In this document: in pieces, positions 32,054 to 41,391 of the stretch
How the letters are laid out: the number at the start of each line of letters is the position of its first letter
Numbering within the stretch: the stretch's first letter is position 1
Source of the DNA: Sutterella faecalis
Lineage (GTDB): Bacteria > Pseudomonadota > Gammaproteobacteria > Burkholderiales > Burkholderiaceae_F
Length of the DNA: 64,000 nucleotides
Direction of reading: 5' to 3'
Assembly: GCF_006337085.1 (NCBI RefSeq)
Contig: NZ_CP040882.1
Coordinates: 2,852,001-2,916,000, forward strand
Notes under the pieces: model-generated
The model's database searches: none
What the model was told of the DNA's origin: nothing
What the model saw: the letters and a program-made list of their open reading frames with translations, nothing else
Program-made: the position numbers and the translations under genes

Positions 32054-32569
32054 TTATTTCGCTTCGCCGCCGGCAGCCTTCAGATTTTCAATCTCCGCGC
32101 GCATGCGCTCGAGCTCAAGCTGGGCTCGCTCGCGCGCGAGTTCCGATCTTGCATTGCTGTCGGCTACGGTGCCGTCGACCTGAGCACGGCGCTCTGCAAC
32201 ATCAAGCTGCTTGAGCTCCAGTTCGAGCTCGCGGACCTTGTCCTGATAGGCGTCAAGCTTTGCCTGACGCGCGGATTTAGCCTTCTGGGCAGCGGCGCGC
32301 GCCTTGGCAGCCTGGGCATCCTGAGCCGCCTTGACGCGGGCGGCTTCCGCCGCGGCGGCTGCACGGGCAGCTTCCTTCTGGCGAGCCTCTTCCTGCATGA
32401 CGCGGGCGGCGGCGTCCACGCTCTGCGTGTTGTAGTCAATGAGCTCCGGGCTCATGCGCTGCGTTCCCGGCGGCAGCGTGGAAGTCTGGGTGGAGGGCGT
32501 TGTGCAGCCGGCTGCCGTCAGGGCGCAGAGAACCGATGCCGCAGCGACAGCAGAAATTCTGAACTTCAT
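32054..32569 (-). CDS. Coiled-coil lipoprotein of unknown function
   Basis: From ATG 32569 (ATG 32578 also possible) the 171-residue product has a lipoprotein signal (MKFRISAVAAASVLCALTAAGC, lipobox TAAGC). The body is almost entirely Ala/Glu/Arg/Lys heptads (ARVMQEEARQKEAARAAAAAEA; RAQLELERMRAEIENLKA), so it should form a long periplasmic coiled coil anchored by lipid. It is encoded 16-25 bases after a glycine-zipper lipoprotein gene in the same direction, so the two are probably co-transcribed. An envelope-spacing role is inferred. Confidence 0.75.
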   Translation of the reverse strand: MKFRISAVAAASVLCALTAAGCTTPSTQTSTLPPGTQRMSPELIDYNTQSVDAAARVMQEEARQKEAARAAAAAEAARVKAAQDAQAAKARAAAQKAKSARQAKLDAYQDKVRELELELKQLDVAERRAQVDGTVADSNARSELARERAQLELERMRAEIENLKAAGGEAK

Positions 32570-32594
32570 ATTGTGCATACCTCAGGAACGCGCG

Positions 32595-33122
32595 TTACTT
32601 GCGGGGGCACCCGTAAGGGTTGTTGGGCTGAATGCGGGCTTCGCTCGGAGTGGGCGCAACGAGAATTGCCGTTCCGGTCTTGAATTCGCAGGGCTGGCCG
32701 ACCTGAGAGGTCTGAAGCACCCGGCCGCCGGCAGTCTTGTAGATGATCTGCACGCCGTCGGTATAGGTCGTGCTGTCGCCGCCAACGGCGCCGCCAGCAA
32801 GACCGCCAACCGCACCGCCGGCGAGGCCGCCCATGACGCGCGCGGAGGTGGAGTGATTGTTGTGGTTGCCGATCGCCGCGCCTGCAATGGCGCCGAGAAT
32901 GGCGCCCGCAAGCTGAGCGGTTTCGCGGTTGCTGCTGTTGGGGACCGCCACGCGGGCTGCGTTGATGGCGATGATTTCAACCGTGTTGACTTCCTGAACG
33001 CGATTCACCTGATTGGCCGTATAGGTGTCGGCACGATAGTAAGTGCCGTCGCTCGCGCATCCGCCGAGAAGAAAAACGGCAGAGAGGGCTGCCGCTGCGG
33101 CAATCTTTGTGTTCTTTTTCAT
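32595..33122 (-). CDS. Glycine-zipper outer-membrane lipoprotein (SlyB/Pcp-like)
   Basis: From ATG 33122 the 175-residue product has a lipoprotein signal (MKKNTKIAAAAALSAVFLLGGC). It has a QVNRVQEVNTVEIIAIN strand region and a glycine-zipper hairpin (LAGAILGAIAGAAIGN ... MGGLAGGAVGGLAGGAVGG), the 2TM glycine-zipper arrangement of SlyB-type lipoproteins that stabilise outer-membrane proteins under stress. The C-terminus TGVQIIYKTAGGRVLQTSQ is the family beta domain. The long upstream extension to 33347 is not signal-like and is rejected as start. Confidence 0.85.
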   Translation of the reverse strand: MKKNTKIAAAAALSAVFLLGGCASDGTYYRADTYTANQVNRVQEVNTVEIIAINAARVAVPNSSNRETAQLAGAILGAIAGAAIGNHNNHSTSARVMGGLAGGAVGGLAGGAVGGDSTTYTDGVQIIYKTAGGRVLQTSQVGQPCEFKTGTAILVAPTPSEARIQPNNPYGCPRK

Positions 33123-33451
33123 AGTTTTCAATCCTTTGGGATTATCAGGCTTCGCGAAGCATGATGTATGGAGCAGGACGCTTCGATGCTCCTCTGAAGC
33201 CCGGGACCCCGCAGATTCCCCGTCCGCGGGAAAATTCCGGCGCGGACGCTTATCAATAGAGAGATTTCTAACTGCAACATTAGCGCAGTAAGGTCTGAAC
33301 AAGTGTTCATGTTTTTGAGGATTCGTAACGAATCTCGTCCGGAGCATACGATAGGAATCTGTCGCACAGGGAATGGCCGGAATCGGGAGATGCAGCGCTG
33401 ATTCGACCTAAAATCCTCTGATCCGCGTTCTTTCTTTTGTCTTTCCCCGCC
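33123..33451. other. Divergent intergenic region
   Basis: These 329 bases separate the slyB-like gene (minus) from an MFS gene (plus) and should hold both promoters. A run of AT-rich segments occurs near 33245-33330. No ORF, RNA gene or strong repeat was recognised. Confidence 0.5.
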
Positions 33452-34648
33452 ATGGCACGACTTTCACCCGCAGCTGCCGGAGGCTTTCTCCTTGCGGCTT
33501 TCCTCTCGGTTACCTTCGTCATGCGAGGCCCCGTCACAGCCGTGGGCCCGCTTGCTCATGAGATCTGCGAGGCGATGGAAGTGGGCTGGGATGCTTACGG
33601 CACGCTCTCGGCGCTCCCGATTGCAGCCTTCGGGGTCTTTTCCTTTGTTTCGCCGGCGCTCGTGCGCCGGTTCGGACTCTGGGGCGGAATCGCTGCGGCG
33701 CTCATGATTCTTTCTGCCGGCGCAGTTCTCAGAATGGTGACGAACTGGTCGGTGCTTCTCGCCGCAACGCTTTTCGTCGGCGCGGGCATTGCCATTCTGA
33801 ACGTGCTGATGCCTGTCGTCGTCAAAACGGTATGGGCGCAGAAGAGTGGTCCGATGATGGGACTTTATACCGGCGTAATTGGTTCGTCTGGCGCCGTGGG
33901 CGGACTTCTCGCCGCACCGCTTCTCAGCCTTTCCGGTTCGCTCGCGGTTCCTTTCGGCTTCTGGGCGCTAGCATCCGGAATCGCGCTTCTTTGCTGGAGC
34001 CTCGCGAGAAGAGAACCGGGGGCCGAGGCGATGCAGCAGGGGGGCTCTCCTCGTCAGGAAGAGAAAAAGTCTTCTTTCGGCGCGATGCTCTCCGACCCGC
34101 TTGCCTGGGCGCTTACGGCGGTGATGGGACTGCAGTCCCTAACGATCTATACGGCAGCGGCCTGGATGCCGCCCTTCTGGCAGAGCCTCGGAATGAGCGC
34201 TTCGGAAACGGGCTTCTGGATTTTCGTTTATCTCCTTTCGGGTCTTCCGGCTTCCGTCTTTACGCCCCGCTTCATGAAGCTCGTCGGCAATGACGCCGTC
34301 TCAGGAATCATTCTTTCCGCCATTTATCTCGCGGGGCTGGCCGGCTGGATCGCGGGCGGCGTCTGGCTTTTCCCGGCGTCCGTGGCCGCAGGCGCTTCTC
34401 AGGGCGCGATGCTCTCCGTGGCGTTTCTTCTCATGGCGCAGAAGTCGACGGATATGCGCAGAATGCTCGGCATCTCGAGCATGGCGCAGGGGATCGGCTA
34501 CCTGGGCGCCGGGTGCGGTCCATGGATCTTTGCAATGCTCTATGAGAAGACGCAGGTATGGACGTATCCCTTCGTATTTTTCGGGACTGTCCTAGTGCTG
34601 TGGGGATTGGCCGTCGTTGCGTCTGTTTTTAAGGAAAAGTTGAATTGA
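33452..34648 (+). CDS. MFS transporter, CynX/NimT-type
   Basis: The 398-residue protein has 12 membrane segments and the feel of the CynX/NimT (cyanate/nitroimidazole) branch: FVMRGPVTAVGPLAHEICEAM near the N-terminus, a VRRFGLWGGI loop after helix 2 and the MPVVVKTVWAQKSGPMMGLYTGVIGSSGAVGG region in helices 4-5. A charged middle loop (RREPGAEAMQQGGSPRQEEKKS) divides the halves. ATG 33452 is chosen over an upstream TTG. The substrate is unknown. Confidence 0.8.
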   Translation: MARLSPAAAGGFLLAAFLSVTFVMRGPVTAVGPLAHEICEAMEVGWDAYGTLSALPIAAFGVFSFVSPALVRRFGLWGGIAAALMILSAGAVLRMVTNWSVLLAATLFVGAGIAILNVLMPVVVKTVWAQKSGPMMGLYTGVIGSSGAVGGLLAAPLLSLSGSLAVPFGFWALASGIALLCWSLARREPGAEAMQQGGSPRQEEKKSSFGAMLSDPLAWALTAVMGLQSLTIYTAAAWMPPFWQSLGMSASETGFWIFVYLLSGLPASVFTPRFMKLVGNDAVSGIILSAIYLAGLAGWIAGGVWLFPASVAAGASQGAMLSVAFLLMAQKSTDMRRMLGISSMAQGIGYLGAGCGPWIFAMLYEKTQVWTYPFVFFGTVLVLWGLAVVASVFKEKLN

Positions 34649-34855
34649 AAGCGTATGCGTCTTGACGGGTAATTGCTCGAATGGTGATTTTTTCAGGCGA
34701 AGCAATCGTAAAGAGAAAGAAATCATTTGCGTAATCGTGCAAGAATGCGCACCGGGTTAGCGGAAACGATAGGTCACTTTGCGAGGGTTCCCTCGTAGAA
34801 TCGCGTCCGCCCGTAAAAATTCTTCAAACTTTTCCTCCCCAAAGGAGATTTCCCT

Positions 34856-36136
34856 ATGGCCACCTGGTCCATGTGCGTAGCACTCGTTGTTACTGTCGGT
34901 GCCGTCTGGGCGCTGATCAAGCGCTACGAGACGCGCCTTGTTCTTCTTACTGCCGGCCTCCTGATGGCGGTTCTTTCGCTCGAACCGATGATCGCCTTCA
35001 AGCAGTTCGACAAGTCGATGACGAACGGATCGCTCATCATCGCCATCTGCTCGGCAATGGGCTTTGCTTCCGTCGTCGCGCTTACCAAGTGCGACGTGCA
35101 TCTCGTTGCGCTTCTCACGAAGCCGCTTCGCAAGCTCGGTCTCTTGTTGCTGCCCGCCTGCATGCTGGTGGTGTCCTTCATTTCGATTGCCATTCCCTCG
35201 ACCTCCGGCCTCGTCGCCTCGGTCGGTCCGACGGTGATCCCGCTCCTCATCCGCGCGGGCTTCCATCCGGCAATGGCGGCCGCTGCCGTGGTGGGCTCCA
35301 TCACGATGGCGTATCTGTCGCCCGGCGTCGCGCACAATGCCTTCGTTTCGAAGCTCGCGGATATCCCGATCATTGAATTCATCGGCCGCTTCATGCCGAT
35401 CACGGTCGGCGCCGCGCTCGGCGCTATTGTCCTGATGGTCGTTGTGTGCCTCATCTACCGCGACTTCCGCCGCGAAGGCTTCGGCGAGACCGAAGGCGCC
35501 GGCGCGAACGGCGGCAAGACGGCTGAGCTTCCCGAGAAGCCCAACATCCTCTTTGCGCTGGCTCCGATGCTTCCCGTCGTCATTCTCGTCTGCGCCAACA
35601 TCTGGGCTCCCCAGATGAAGATGTCGGTTGCCACGGCCATGCTGATTGGTGCGATCTACGCGATCGCCGTTACCCGCACGAACCCCGCCGACGTTACGAA
35701 GAAGTTCTTTGACGGCATGGGTTCCGGCTACGCCAAGATCATCGGCATCATCATCGCTGCCGGCGTCTTCGCTGCCGGTCTGCACGCCTGCGGCGTGATT
35801 GACGCTTTCGTCAACTACCTCACGCATGCCAACGAAATCGCCAAGCTCGGCGCTGCCGCCGGCCCCTATCTGATGGCGCTGGTTACCGGTTCGGGCGACG
35901 CTGCGGCGTTTGCCTTCAATGAAGCCGTAACCCCGCACGCTGCAAGCTTCGGCATGACGATTGACGGCCTCGGCTATCTCGCCGCCATTTCCGGCAACTT
36001 CGGCCGCCTCTCGTCGCCCCTTGCCGGCGGCATGATCATCGCGGCCGGCATCGCCGGCGTGTCGCCCTTCGCAATCGTGAAGCGCACCGCCCCGGTGATG
36101 TTCATCCTTCTCGTTGCCGTCTACATTCTCAGCTGA
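34856..36136 (+). CDS. Anaerobic C4-dicarboxylate transporter, DcuC family
   Basis: The 426-residue carrier has about 12 membrane segments and DcuC-family blocks: NGSLIIAICSAMGFASVVALTKCDVHLV, SIPSTSGLVASVGPT-like signature, VVGSITMAYLSPGVAHNAFVSK and TGSGDAAAFAFNEAVTPHA. Members exchange fumarate, succinate, malate or aspartate during anaerobic growth. AAAGGAGA precedes the ATG. A strong terminator follows, so it is a single-gene unit. Substrate choice among C4 acids cannot be read. Confidence 0.87.
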   Translation: MATWSMCVALVVTVGAVWALIKRYETRLVLLTAGLLMAVLSLEPMIAFKQFDKSMTNGSLIIAICSAMGFASVVALTKCDVHLVALLTKPLRKLGLLLLPACMLVVSFISIAIPSTSGLVASVGPTVIPLLIRAGFHPAMAAAAVVGSITMAYLSPGVAHNAFVSKLADIPIIEFIGRFMPITVGAALGAIVLMVVVCLIYRDFRREGFGETEGAGANGGKTAELPEKPNILFALAPMLPVVILVCANIWAPQMKMSVATAMLIGAIYAIAVTRTNPADVTKKFFDGMGSGYAKIIGIIIAAGVFAAGLHACGVIDAFVNYLTHANEIAKLGAAAGPYLMALVTGSGDAAAFAFNEAVTPHAASFGMTIDGLGYLAAISGNFGRLSSPLAGGMIIAAGIAGVSPFAIVKRTAPVMFILLVAVYILS

Positions 36137-36190
36137 CGACCGCTGCGATTCAAAAAGACTTCTCTCCGGACTTCCGGAGAGAAGCGCTTA

Positions 36191-36233
36191 AAAACGAAAG
36201 GCCTGGAATGAATTGTTCCGGGCCTTTCGTTTT
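36191..36233 (+). terminator. Terminator after the DcuC-type gene
   Basis: AAAACGAAAGGCCTGGAA pairs with TTCCGGGCCTTTCGTTTT (one wobble) around TGAATTG. The A-run and T-run make it usable in both directions. Confidence 0.9.
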
Positions 36234-36562
36234 GCCGATCTGTAAACAAATGATGCAAGGGAAAACCCGATAAGTTCTTTGCAATATCCGGATTGATGCA
36301 AAAGTCAGAGCATGCTTGTGATTTTGATTAATTAGGAATAACACAATCTAAATTCCATAAATATCAATTATTACAAATAAATCAAAAATAGAATCTGCAT
36401 TTGCCTGAAAGGTGTTTGGATCGTACTATTTCAGATCAGACGCAGAAGATTCCGTTCTTTCTGCGCTGCGCGCTTCCGTGCTGAGTGCTTCTCTCGATCT
36501 AAGCAGTGCCGAAGTGCATTTCCATAAAACTTCATTCCTACAAAAACCAAGGATTTCAGGCA
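36234..36562. other. AT-rich intergenic region before cstA
   Basis: The segment 36290-36410 is strongly AT-rich compared with the flanks and likely holds the cstA promoter. No exact -35/-10 pair with good spacing stands out, and no ORF is supported. CATTTCCATAAAA occurs at 36519 and again 5' of the gene at 38393. Confidence 0.4.
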
Positions 36563-38242
36563 ATGAACGGTCTCACCATCATGCTGATCGCTCTCGTCGC
36601 TCTGGCAGCGGGCTATTTCGGATACGCCCGCTGGCTTGAGAAGACCTGGGGAATCGATCCCAACCGGCCCACACCGGCCGTTGAAAACAAGGGCGGCGAC
36701 TATGCGCCCGCCAACAAATGGACGGTGTTCGCGCACCAGTTCACCTCGATTACGGGCGCGGGCCCTGTGACGGGGCCGATTATTGCGGCCATGTTCGGAT
36801 GGCTCCCGGCGCTCCTCTGGATGATCATCGGCGGCATTTTCTTCGGCGCTGTTCAGGACTTCACCGCGCTTTACGCCTCCGTCAAGAATGGCGGCCGCTC
36901 GATCGGCATGATTATTGAGGACTACGTCGGCCGCACGGGCCGTCAGCTCTTCCTCCTCTTCTGCTGGCTCTTCACGCTCCTTGTGATCGCGGCTTTCTGC
37001 GACATGGTTGCGAACACCTTCAACGGGTTCGCCAAGGACGGCACTGAGCTCATGCCGGGTGCGGCTGCGGGCTCGATTTCGCTCATCTACATGGTGGGCG
37101 CCGTTCTCTTCGGCCTCTACCTGAAGTACATGCGCCCGACGGCCGGCGTGCAGCTCATTGTCGGCATCGTGCTCATGGTTGCCATGGTGGCGCTCGGCAT
37201 CTGCTTCCCGGTCTATCTCGACTCCGTCTCGTGGCGTTATGTGGTCTTCGCGTACCTCTTCGCCGCTTCCGTGATGCCGATGTGGCTTTTGAAGCAGCCC
37301 CGCGACTACCTCTCGATGTTCCTCCTGATCGGCATGATCGTCTGCGGCGTGCTCGGCGTCTTCGTCAAAAACCCGACCCTCAACATGCCCGCCTTCGTCG
37401 GCTGGGAAGTGAAGAACCTCGACCTCTTCCCGATTCTCTTCGTCACGATCGCCTGCGGCGCGGTTTCGGGCTTCCACTCGCTCGTGAGCTCGGGCACGTC
37501 TTCCAAGATGGTCGCCAACGAAAAGGACATGCGCCTCGTGGGCTACGGCTCGATGTGCGTTGAGGTGGTTCTCGGCGTCGTTGCGCTCGTCGTTGTCTGC
37601 GCAGCGGCCCAGGGCGGCGTGCTTCCCTCGGGCACGCCCTTCCAGACCTTCTCGCACTCGGTGGCCGGGTTCCTCACTGAACTCTTCGGCGTTCCGACCG
37701 ACATTGCCGCCTGCATCCTGACGATGTGCGTCTCGGCGCTGGCGCTCACCTCCGTCGACGCGGTGGCCCGCATCGGCCGCATGTCGCTCCAGGAACTCTT
37801 CACGCCGCGTCCCGGCGAGAAGAAGGGTCCGATCCAGGCGCTCTTCACGAATACGGTCTTCTCGACGGTTCTGACGCTGCTCCTCGGCTATGCGATCTGC
37901 ATGGCGGGCTACATGTCCGTGTGGCCGCTCTTCGGTTCGGCCAATCAGCTCCTCTCGGCGCTCGTTCTTACCGGTCTTGCCGTCTTCCTGAAGGCGACCG
38001 GCCGCAAGGGCTGGATGCTTTACGGCCCGATGACGGTGATGTTCGTCGTGACGATGACGGCCCTTGTTCAGGCTGTGCTCAAGATCTTCGGCCAGATGGC
38101 GAACGGCACGTTCGTCTTCATGGTGGGCGGTCTGCAGCTCATCATCGCCGTGGCGCTCATCATCCTCGCACTGCTGGTGGTCTATCACTGCGTGCTGCGC
38201 CTGCGCGAGCCGGCTGATGCTTCGAAGCTCCGGAAGGCTTGA
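36563..38242 (+). CDS. cstA: Carbon starvation protein CstA (peptide/pyruvate carrier)
   Basis: The 559-residue membrane protein has the CstA family start (RWLEKTWGIDPNRPTPAVENKGGDYAPANKW) followed by the diagnostic FAHQFTSITGAGPVTGPIIAAMFGWLP and GAVQDFTALYASVKNGGRSIG. There are about 15 membrane segments. The C-terminal region WPLFGSANQLLSALVL is conserved. Family members take up peptides or pyruvate. ATG 36563 is chosen as it starts the conserved MNGLTIMLIALVA. At 559 residues it is shorter than E. coli CstA (701) and closer to the YjiY/short CstA forms. Confidence 0.92.
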   Translation: MNGLTIMLIALVALAAGYFGYARWLEKTWGIDPNRPTPAVENKGGDYAPANKWTVFAHQFTSITGAGPVTGPIIAAMFGWLPALLWMIIGGIFFGAVQDFTALYASVKNGGRSIGMIIEDYVGRTGRQLFLLFCWLFTLLVIAAFCDMVANTFNGFAKDGTELMPGAAAGSISLIYMVGAVLFGLYLKYMRPTAGVQLIVGIVLMVAMVALGICFPVYLDSVSWRYVVFAYLFAASVMPMWLLKQPRDYLSMFLLIGMIVCGVLGVFVKNPTLNMPAFVGWEVKNLDLFPILFVTIACGAVSGFHSLVSSGTSSKMVANEKDMRLVGYGSMCVEVVLGVVALVVVCAAAQGGVLPSGTPFQTFSHSVAGFLTELFGVPTDIAACILTMCVSALALTSVDAVARIGRMSLQELFTPRPGEKKGPIQALFTNTVFSTVLTLLLGYAICMAGYMSVWPLFGSANQLLSALVLTGLAVFLKATGRKGWMLYGPMTVMFVVTMTALVQAVLKIFGQMANGTFVFMVGGLQLIIAVALIILALLVVYHCVLRLREPADASKLRKA

Positions 38243-38337
38243 TAGCAGAAAATCTTTTCCCGCACGGCATTCCGCCTGAGGCAGGCAAACCCTTTTAACC
38301 TGCCCCGACGGAATTGCCGAAAAGCTGGATTCAGACT

Positions 38338-38375
38338 GAAAACGCTCCGTTCCCATTCAGGTCCGGAGCGTTTTC
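38338..38375 (+). terminator. Terminator after cstA
   Basis: GAAAACGCTCCG and CGGAGCGTTTTC are perfect complements around a 14-base loop, followed by TTC. The stem is symmetrical. It ends 18 bases before the next start codon. Confidence 0.8.
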
Positions 38376-38392
38376 TTCTGCATTTCCATAAA

Positions 38393-38812
38393 ATGATGGA
38401 ATTGACCTACCTGGCCCGCATGCTCATGCTTCAGTTCATTCTTTCCACCGGCATCATCGCCATGCCGTTTCTTATCCCGGTCGTGATTCTCATCTGCCTG
38501 CGCTTCTGGCCGATGAAGCACGACGGGCAGCGCACTGCCATGAAGTTTGCATGGGGCTTTTACGGCCTGTCGCTTGCGGCCTTCCTGGGGCACGCCATAA
38601 CGCTCGGCGCTGGTCTCCAGGAATTCTTCCTCGCTTTCTGGGGCGCTCCCGGGACGATGGGCGCCTGGTGCTATGCGGGATATGCCTTTCAGGCGCTCGC
38701 TGTTATTGCGCTGATGGTGGTCGTCAATTGGGACACGATCATGCTTTTCATTGAAGCGAGGCGCCTGCGCAAGGCGGGGAAGGTTGAAGAGGATACGGAG
38801 CAGAAATCCTGA
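38393..38812 (+). CDS. Small integral membrane protein, unknown family
   Basis: The 139-residue product has four predicted membrane segments (LMLQFILSTGIIAMPFLIPVVILICL; FAWGFYGLSLAAFLGHAI; MGAWCYAGYAFQALAVIALMVVVN and a weaker one) and a charged C-terminus (EARRLRKAGKVEEDTEQKS). It follows cstA but behind a terminator, so any link is uncertain. It may be a partner of the CstA carrier, as small accessory membrane proteins often neighbour cstA; this is inference. Confidence 0.6.
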   Translation: MMELTYLARMLMLQFILSTGIIAMPFLIPVVILICLRFWPMKHDGQRTAMKFAWGFYGLSLAAFLGHAITLGAGLQEFFLAFWGAPGTMGAWCYAGYAFQALAVIALMVVVNWDTIMLFIEARRLRKAGKVEEDTEQKS

Positions 38813-38907
38813 TTCCCAAACTTTTCCCTGAAGGAAATGCGGCATGGTGCAGCAGCGAGGCCGGAAGCTGAATTCTCTGAACCGGCGCCGTTGCCGCAAT
38901 CCATCTT

Positions 38908-40122
38908 CTAATTCTTTTTCTCTTTGAGCGCTTCCTGCAGCGCCTCAACGCGGTCTTCCATCCGCTCGCGCTGCCGTACAAGGTGTATCTGCCACTTGGC
39001 GAACAGCAGTCCGAACCCGGCGAGCGCAAGGAAAATGCCCGGCATGGCCGCCCAGTTGGCGGCTTTGCCGGCTTCGATCGGAAGGCCTCCCAGCCAGGCG
39101 CCGACGGCATTCCCGGCGTTGAAGGAGCATTGCGCGAGGGCTGCGGCAAGGAGCTGCCCTTCGCCCGCGTTCTCAATCATCATGACCTGTTCGGGCCCGG
39201 AAATAAAGAAGACGCAGGCTGCCGCGAGTGCAGTAAGCAGAATGGCTGCCGGCGCCCAGTGCGCCATGAAAAAGAGGGCGACTAGCGTGATGAAGAGGCA
39301 CCCCTGACCGGCAGCGGCAAGTGAAGGATCCGAGAACCTTGACGAGATCTTCGCGCAGAACAGATTGCCGAGCACCATGCCGGCGCCGGCAAGCGTGATG
39401 ACGAGGGACATCATGCTCGCGGGAATTTCCGCCACGTGCTCGATTACCGGATTGACATAGGAATAGTAGGCAAAGAAGCCCCCGTTGCCGAGACCAATGG
39501 CGCCGAGCACGAGCCAGGGCTCAAGCGTGCCGAGAAAGCGGAACTGCGCTTTGAAGCCGCGGTCCGGCAGCGGTTCCGTCTGCGGAACCCACAAGCGTAT
39601 TGCAAGAAGCGCGAGCAGGGCGAGAAACGCCGCTATAACGAAGGCGGCTCGCCAGGAAAGCGCCCATGCGAGAAAGCTCGCAAGCGGTACGCCTCCGAGG
39701 TTTGCGATCGTCATGCCGGCAACCATCATGCTTACGTCGTGCGATGCCTTCCCCGGACCCGCAAGCTTGGCGCAGACGATGGAACCCACGCCGAAGAAGG
39801 CGCCGTGCGGAAGCCCCGCGATGAAGCGCGAGACGATCATGAGGGAATAGCTCGGAGCAAAGATCGTGAGCGCATTCCCGAGGCAGATGAGTCCGGCGAT
39901 GATGAGGAGAAGCCGCTTGAGCGGAATTTTGCGCGCGACCGTTACCATCAGTGCCACCCCGGCGCAGACGCCGGTGGCGTAGGCGGAAATGAAATGCCCG
40001 GCTTCCGGTACGGAGACCGCCAAATCCTCTGCCGTGGGCAGAAGAATCGACATCATTGAGAATTCAGCGATGCCGAGCGCAAGCGTGCCGAGGGCAAGCG
40101 CAAAAACGTGTTTGGGCAGCAT
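38908..40122 (-). CDS. MFS transporter, AraJ-type
   Basis: The 404-residue protein has 12 membrane segments and typical AraJ/drug-H+ antiporter-1 motifs: LALGTLALGIAEFSMMSILLP in helix 1, ATGVCAGVALMVTVARKIPLKRLLL after helix 2, and SRFIAGLPHGAFFGVGS with the SRxxxGxxHG block of helix 4. ATG 40122 is preferred over 40158 because it starts the conserved part. A Gln/Arg/Glu-rich tail (RQRERMEDRVEALQEALKEKKN) is unusual. The substrate is probably a sugar-like or drug compound, unknown here. Confidence 0.82.
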   Translation of the reverse strand: MLPKHVFALALGTLALGIAEFSMMSILLPTAEDLAVSVPEAGHFISAYATGVCAGVALMVTVARKIPLKRLLLIIAGLICLGNALTIFAPSYSLMIVSRFIAGLPHGAFFGVGSIVCAKLAGPGKASHDVSMMVAGMTIANLGGVPLASFLAWALSWRAAFVIAAFLALLALLAIRLWVPQTEPLPDRGFKAQFRFLGTLEPWLVLGAIGLGNGGFFAYYSYVNPVIEHVAEIPASMMSLVITLAGAGMVLGNLFCAKISSRFSDPSLAAAGQGCLFITLVALFFMAHWAPAAILLTALAAACVFFISGPEQVMMIENAGEGQLLAAALAQCSFNAGNAVGAWLGGLPIEAGKAANWAAMPGIFLALAGFGLLFAKWQIHLVRQRERMEDRVEALQEALKEKKN

Positions 40123-40400
40123 GATGAAAGCGCCGAAACAGAAAATGAAGCAGAACAAAAAAGGGCGCGATCATCGATAGATCACACCCTTCGTCTATTT
40201 GTGGCCGGCGGTTTTCCTGAGGAACTTCATCCAAGCTCAGCGTGCTGCTAATAGAGCTTGCTGCAAGGACTCCCTCCAACGACTTGGTTCAGCTTCTTCC
40301 GGAAACGAAAGACCACCTGCACCACAACTCAAATCATTATGCCTTTATTCCTGCGAAAGTGCAATCTTTAAGATGTAACACTTTCTTTCCGCAGGAAAGC

Positions 40401-40658
40401 TCACACCGTTTTCGACTGCAGTGCAGCGGCGGCGCGCAGCGTCAGACGATAGCCCTTGCCATGGCCTTCGCCGGAGCAGCCGCAGTCACCTCCGCAGCAG
40501 CTGACCTGATGCACTACTTCCACGTCTCCGCGGGAAACAAGCTTGTCGAGCATCATTTCCATCATCGGGGCGGAAACTTTGAAGTGCCAGGAAAGATCGC
40601 GCAGGCTGATGCCCGGGCGATCATGAATAAGCTGGCGAACTTCGGTTACGGAAACCAT
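40401..40658 (-). CDS. FeoC-like winged-helix protein
   Basis: The 85-residue protein matches FeoC: a winged helix (VTEVRQLIHDRPGISLRDLSWHFKVSAPMMEMMLDKLVSRGDV) and a Cys-rich wing (C54, C55, C59 and C61 in SCCGGDCGC) able to bind an Fe-S cluster. FeoC modulates the ferrous iron channel FeoB. No feoA or feoB lies in this window, so it is encoded apart from its expected partner. A homologous small Fe-S regulator with another target is possible. Confidence 0.75.
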   Translation of the reverse strand: MVSVTEVRQLIHDRPGISLRDLSWHFKVSAPMMEMMLDKLVSRGDVEVVHQVSCCGGDCGCSGEGHGKGYRLTLRAAAALQSKTV

Positions 40659-40784
40659 GAATGAAATCTCCTCAAGGATTGAGCCGCCTTTCTGATGAGA
40701 GCGGCTTCAGGAAGCTGGTTAGGGAAGCATTCTAGCGTTGCGAACGAAAGTCGTTCGCAATTCCTTGACCGATTTGATCCCGCG

Positions 40785-41294
40785 TCAAAGTTCTTTTCCG
40801 GGCGCCGGGGGCAGCGGCTTTTGATAGGCCGATGAGCCCCAGAGCGGTACCGTGGATATGGAGTGCTTGAAGCTGCCGCTCGTCTCCTTGGTTGAATAGG
40901 AAAGATAGATGAGCGTCTGGTTGGCCGGATCGTAGATGCGGCGGATCTTCATTGTCTTGAAGAAGATGCTCTTCGATTTCGTGAAGATCACTTCGCCGTC
41001 GCGCGACTTGTCGACGGCATCAATCATTGCCGGCGTAATGTCGCCGGTCTGACGGCAGGAGATGGCGCTGTCTGACGGGTCTGCAAGGGTGAGCGGGGAT
41101 TCGATGCTTGCGACGTGGCAGGTAACGCCGGGGATTTTTTCGTCCACGAAAGCATCGAGCTTGATGTTTTTGAAGGTGAGGAACCCCAGTGAAACATCGG
41201 CAACCTCAGAATCCGAGCAGCCTGAGAGAACGCCGGCAAGGCAAAGCGCAGAGAGGGCAAGAGAGGTTCGGCGGCAGAAAGTGCGAATGTTCAT
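40785..41294 (-). CDS. CreA-family exported protein, lipoprotein type
   Basis: From ATG 41294 the 169-residue product has a lipoprotein signal (LALSALCLAGVLSGC). The CreA domain follows: VSLGFLTFKNIKLDAFVDEKIPGVTCHVASIESPLTLADPSDSAISCRQTGDI, then FTKSKSIFFKTMKIRRIYDPANQTLIYLSYSTKE. The CreA family has no known biochemical role. The two conserved Cys residues (VTCHV, ISCRQ) could form a disulfide. The longer frame to 41600 is not coding-like upstream of the signal. It lies 97 bases downstream of a small membrane-protein gene on the same strand. Confidence 0.85.
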   Translation of the reverse strand: MNIRTFCRRTSLALSALCLAGVLSGCSDSEVADVSLGFLTFKNIKLDAFVDEKIPGVTCHVASIESPLTLADPSDSAISCRQTGDITPAMIDAVDKSRDGEVIFTKSKSIFFKTMKIRRIYDPANQTLIYLSYSTKETSGSFKHSISTVPLWGSSAYQKPLPPAPGKEL

Positions 41295-41391
41295 AGTGCG
41301 CGGCACGAGATTCGATGGTTGCGAAGAACTCCATTGTGCACGAGAAAAAAAGCATCCGTTGCCGCCGCCGGACGCTTTCACTGTTTTTTGA

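Noticed and set aside
36431..38356. Long minus-strand ORF (641 codons) opposite cstA
   Set aside because: It is a typical GC-rich shadow frame, rich in His, Glu and Arg with no domains; CstA on the plus strand is unmistakable.
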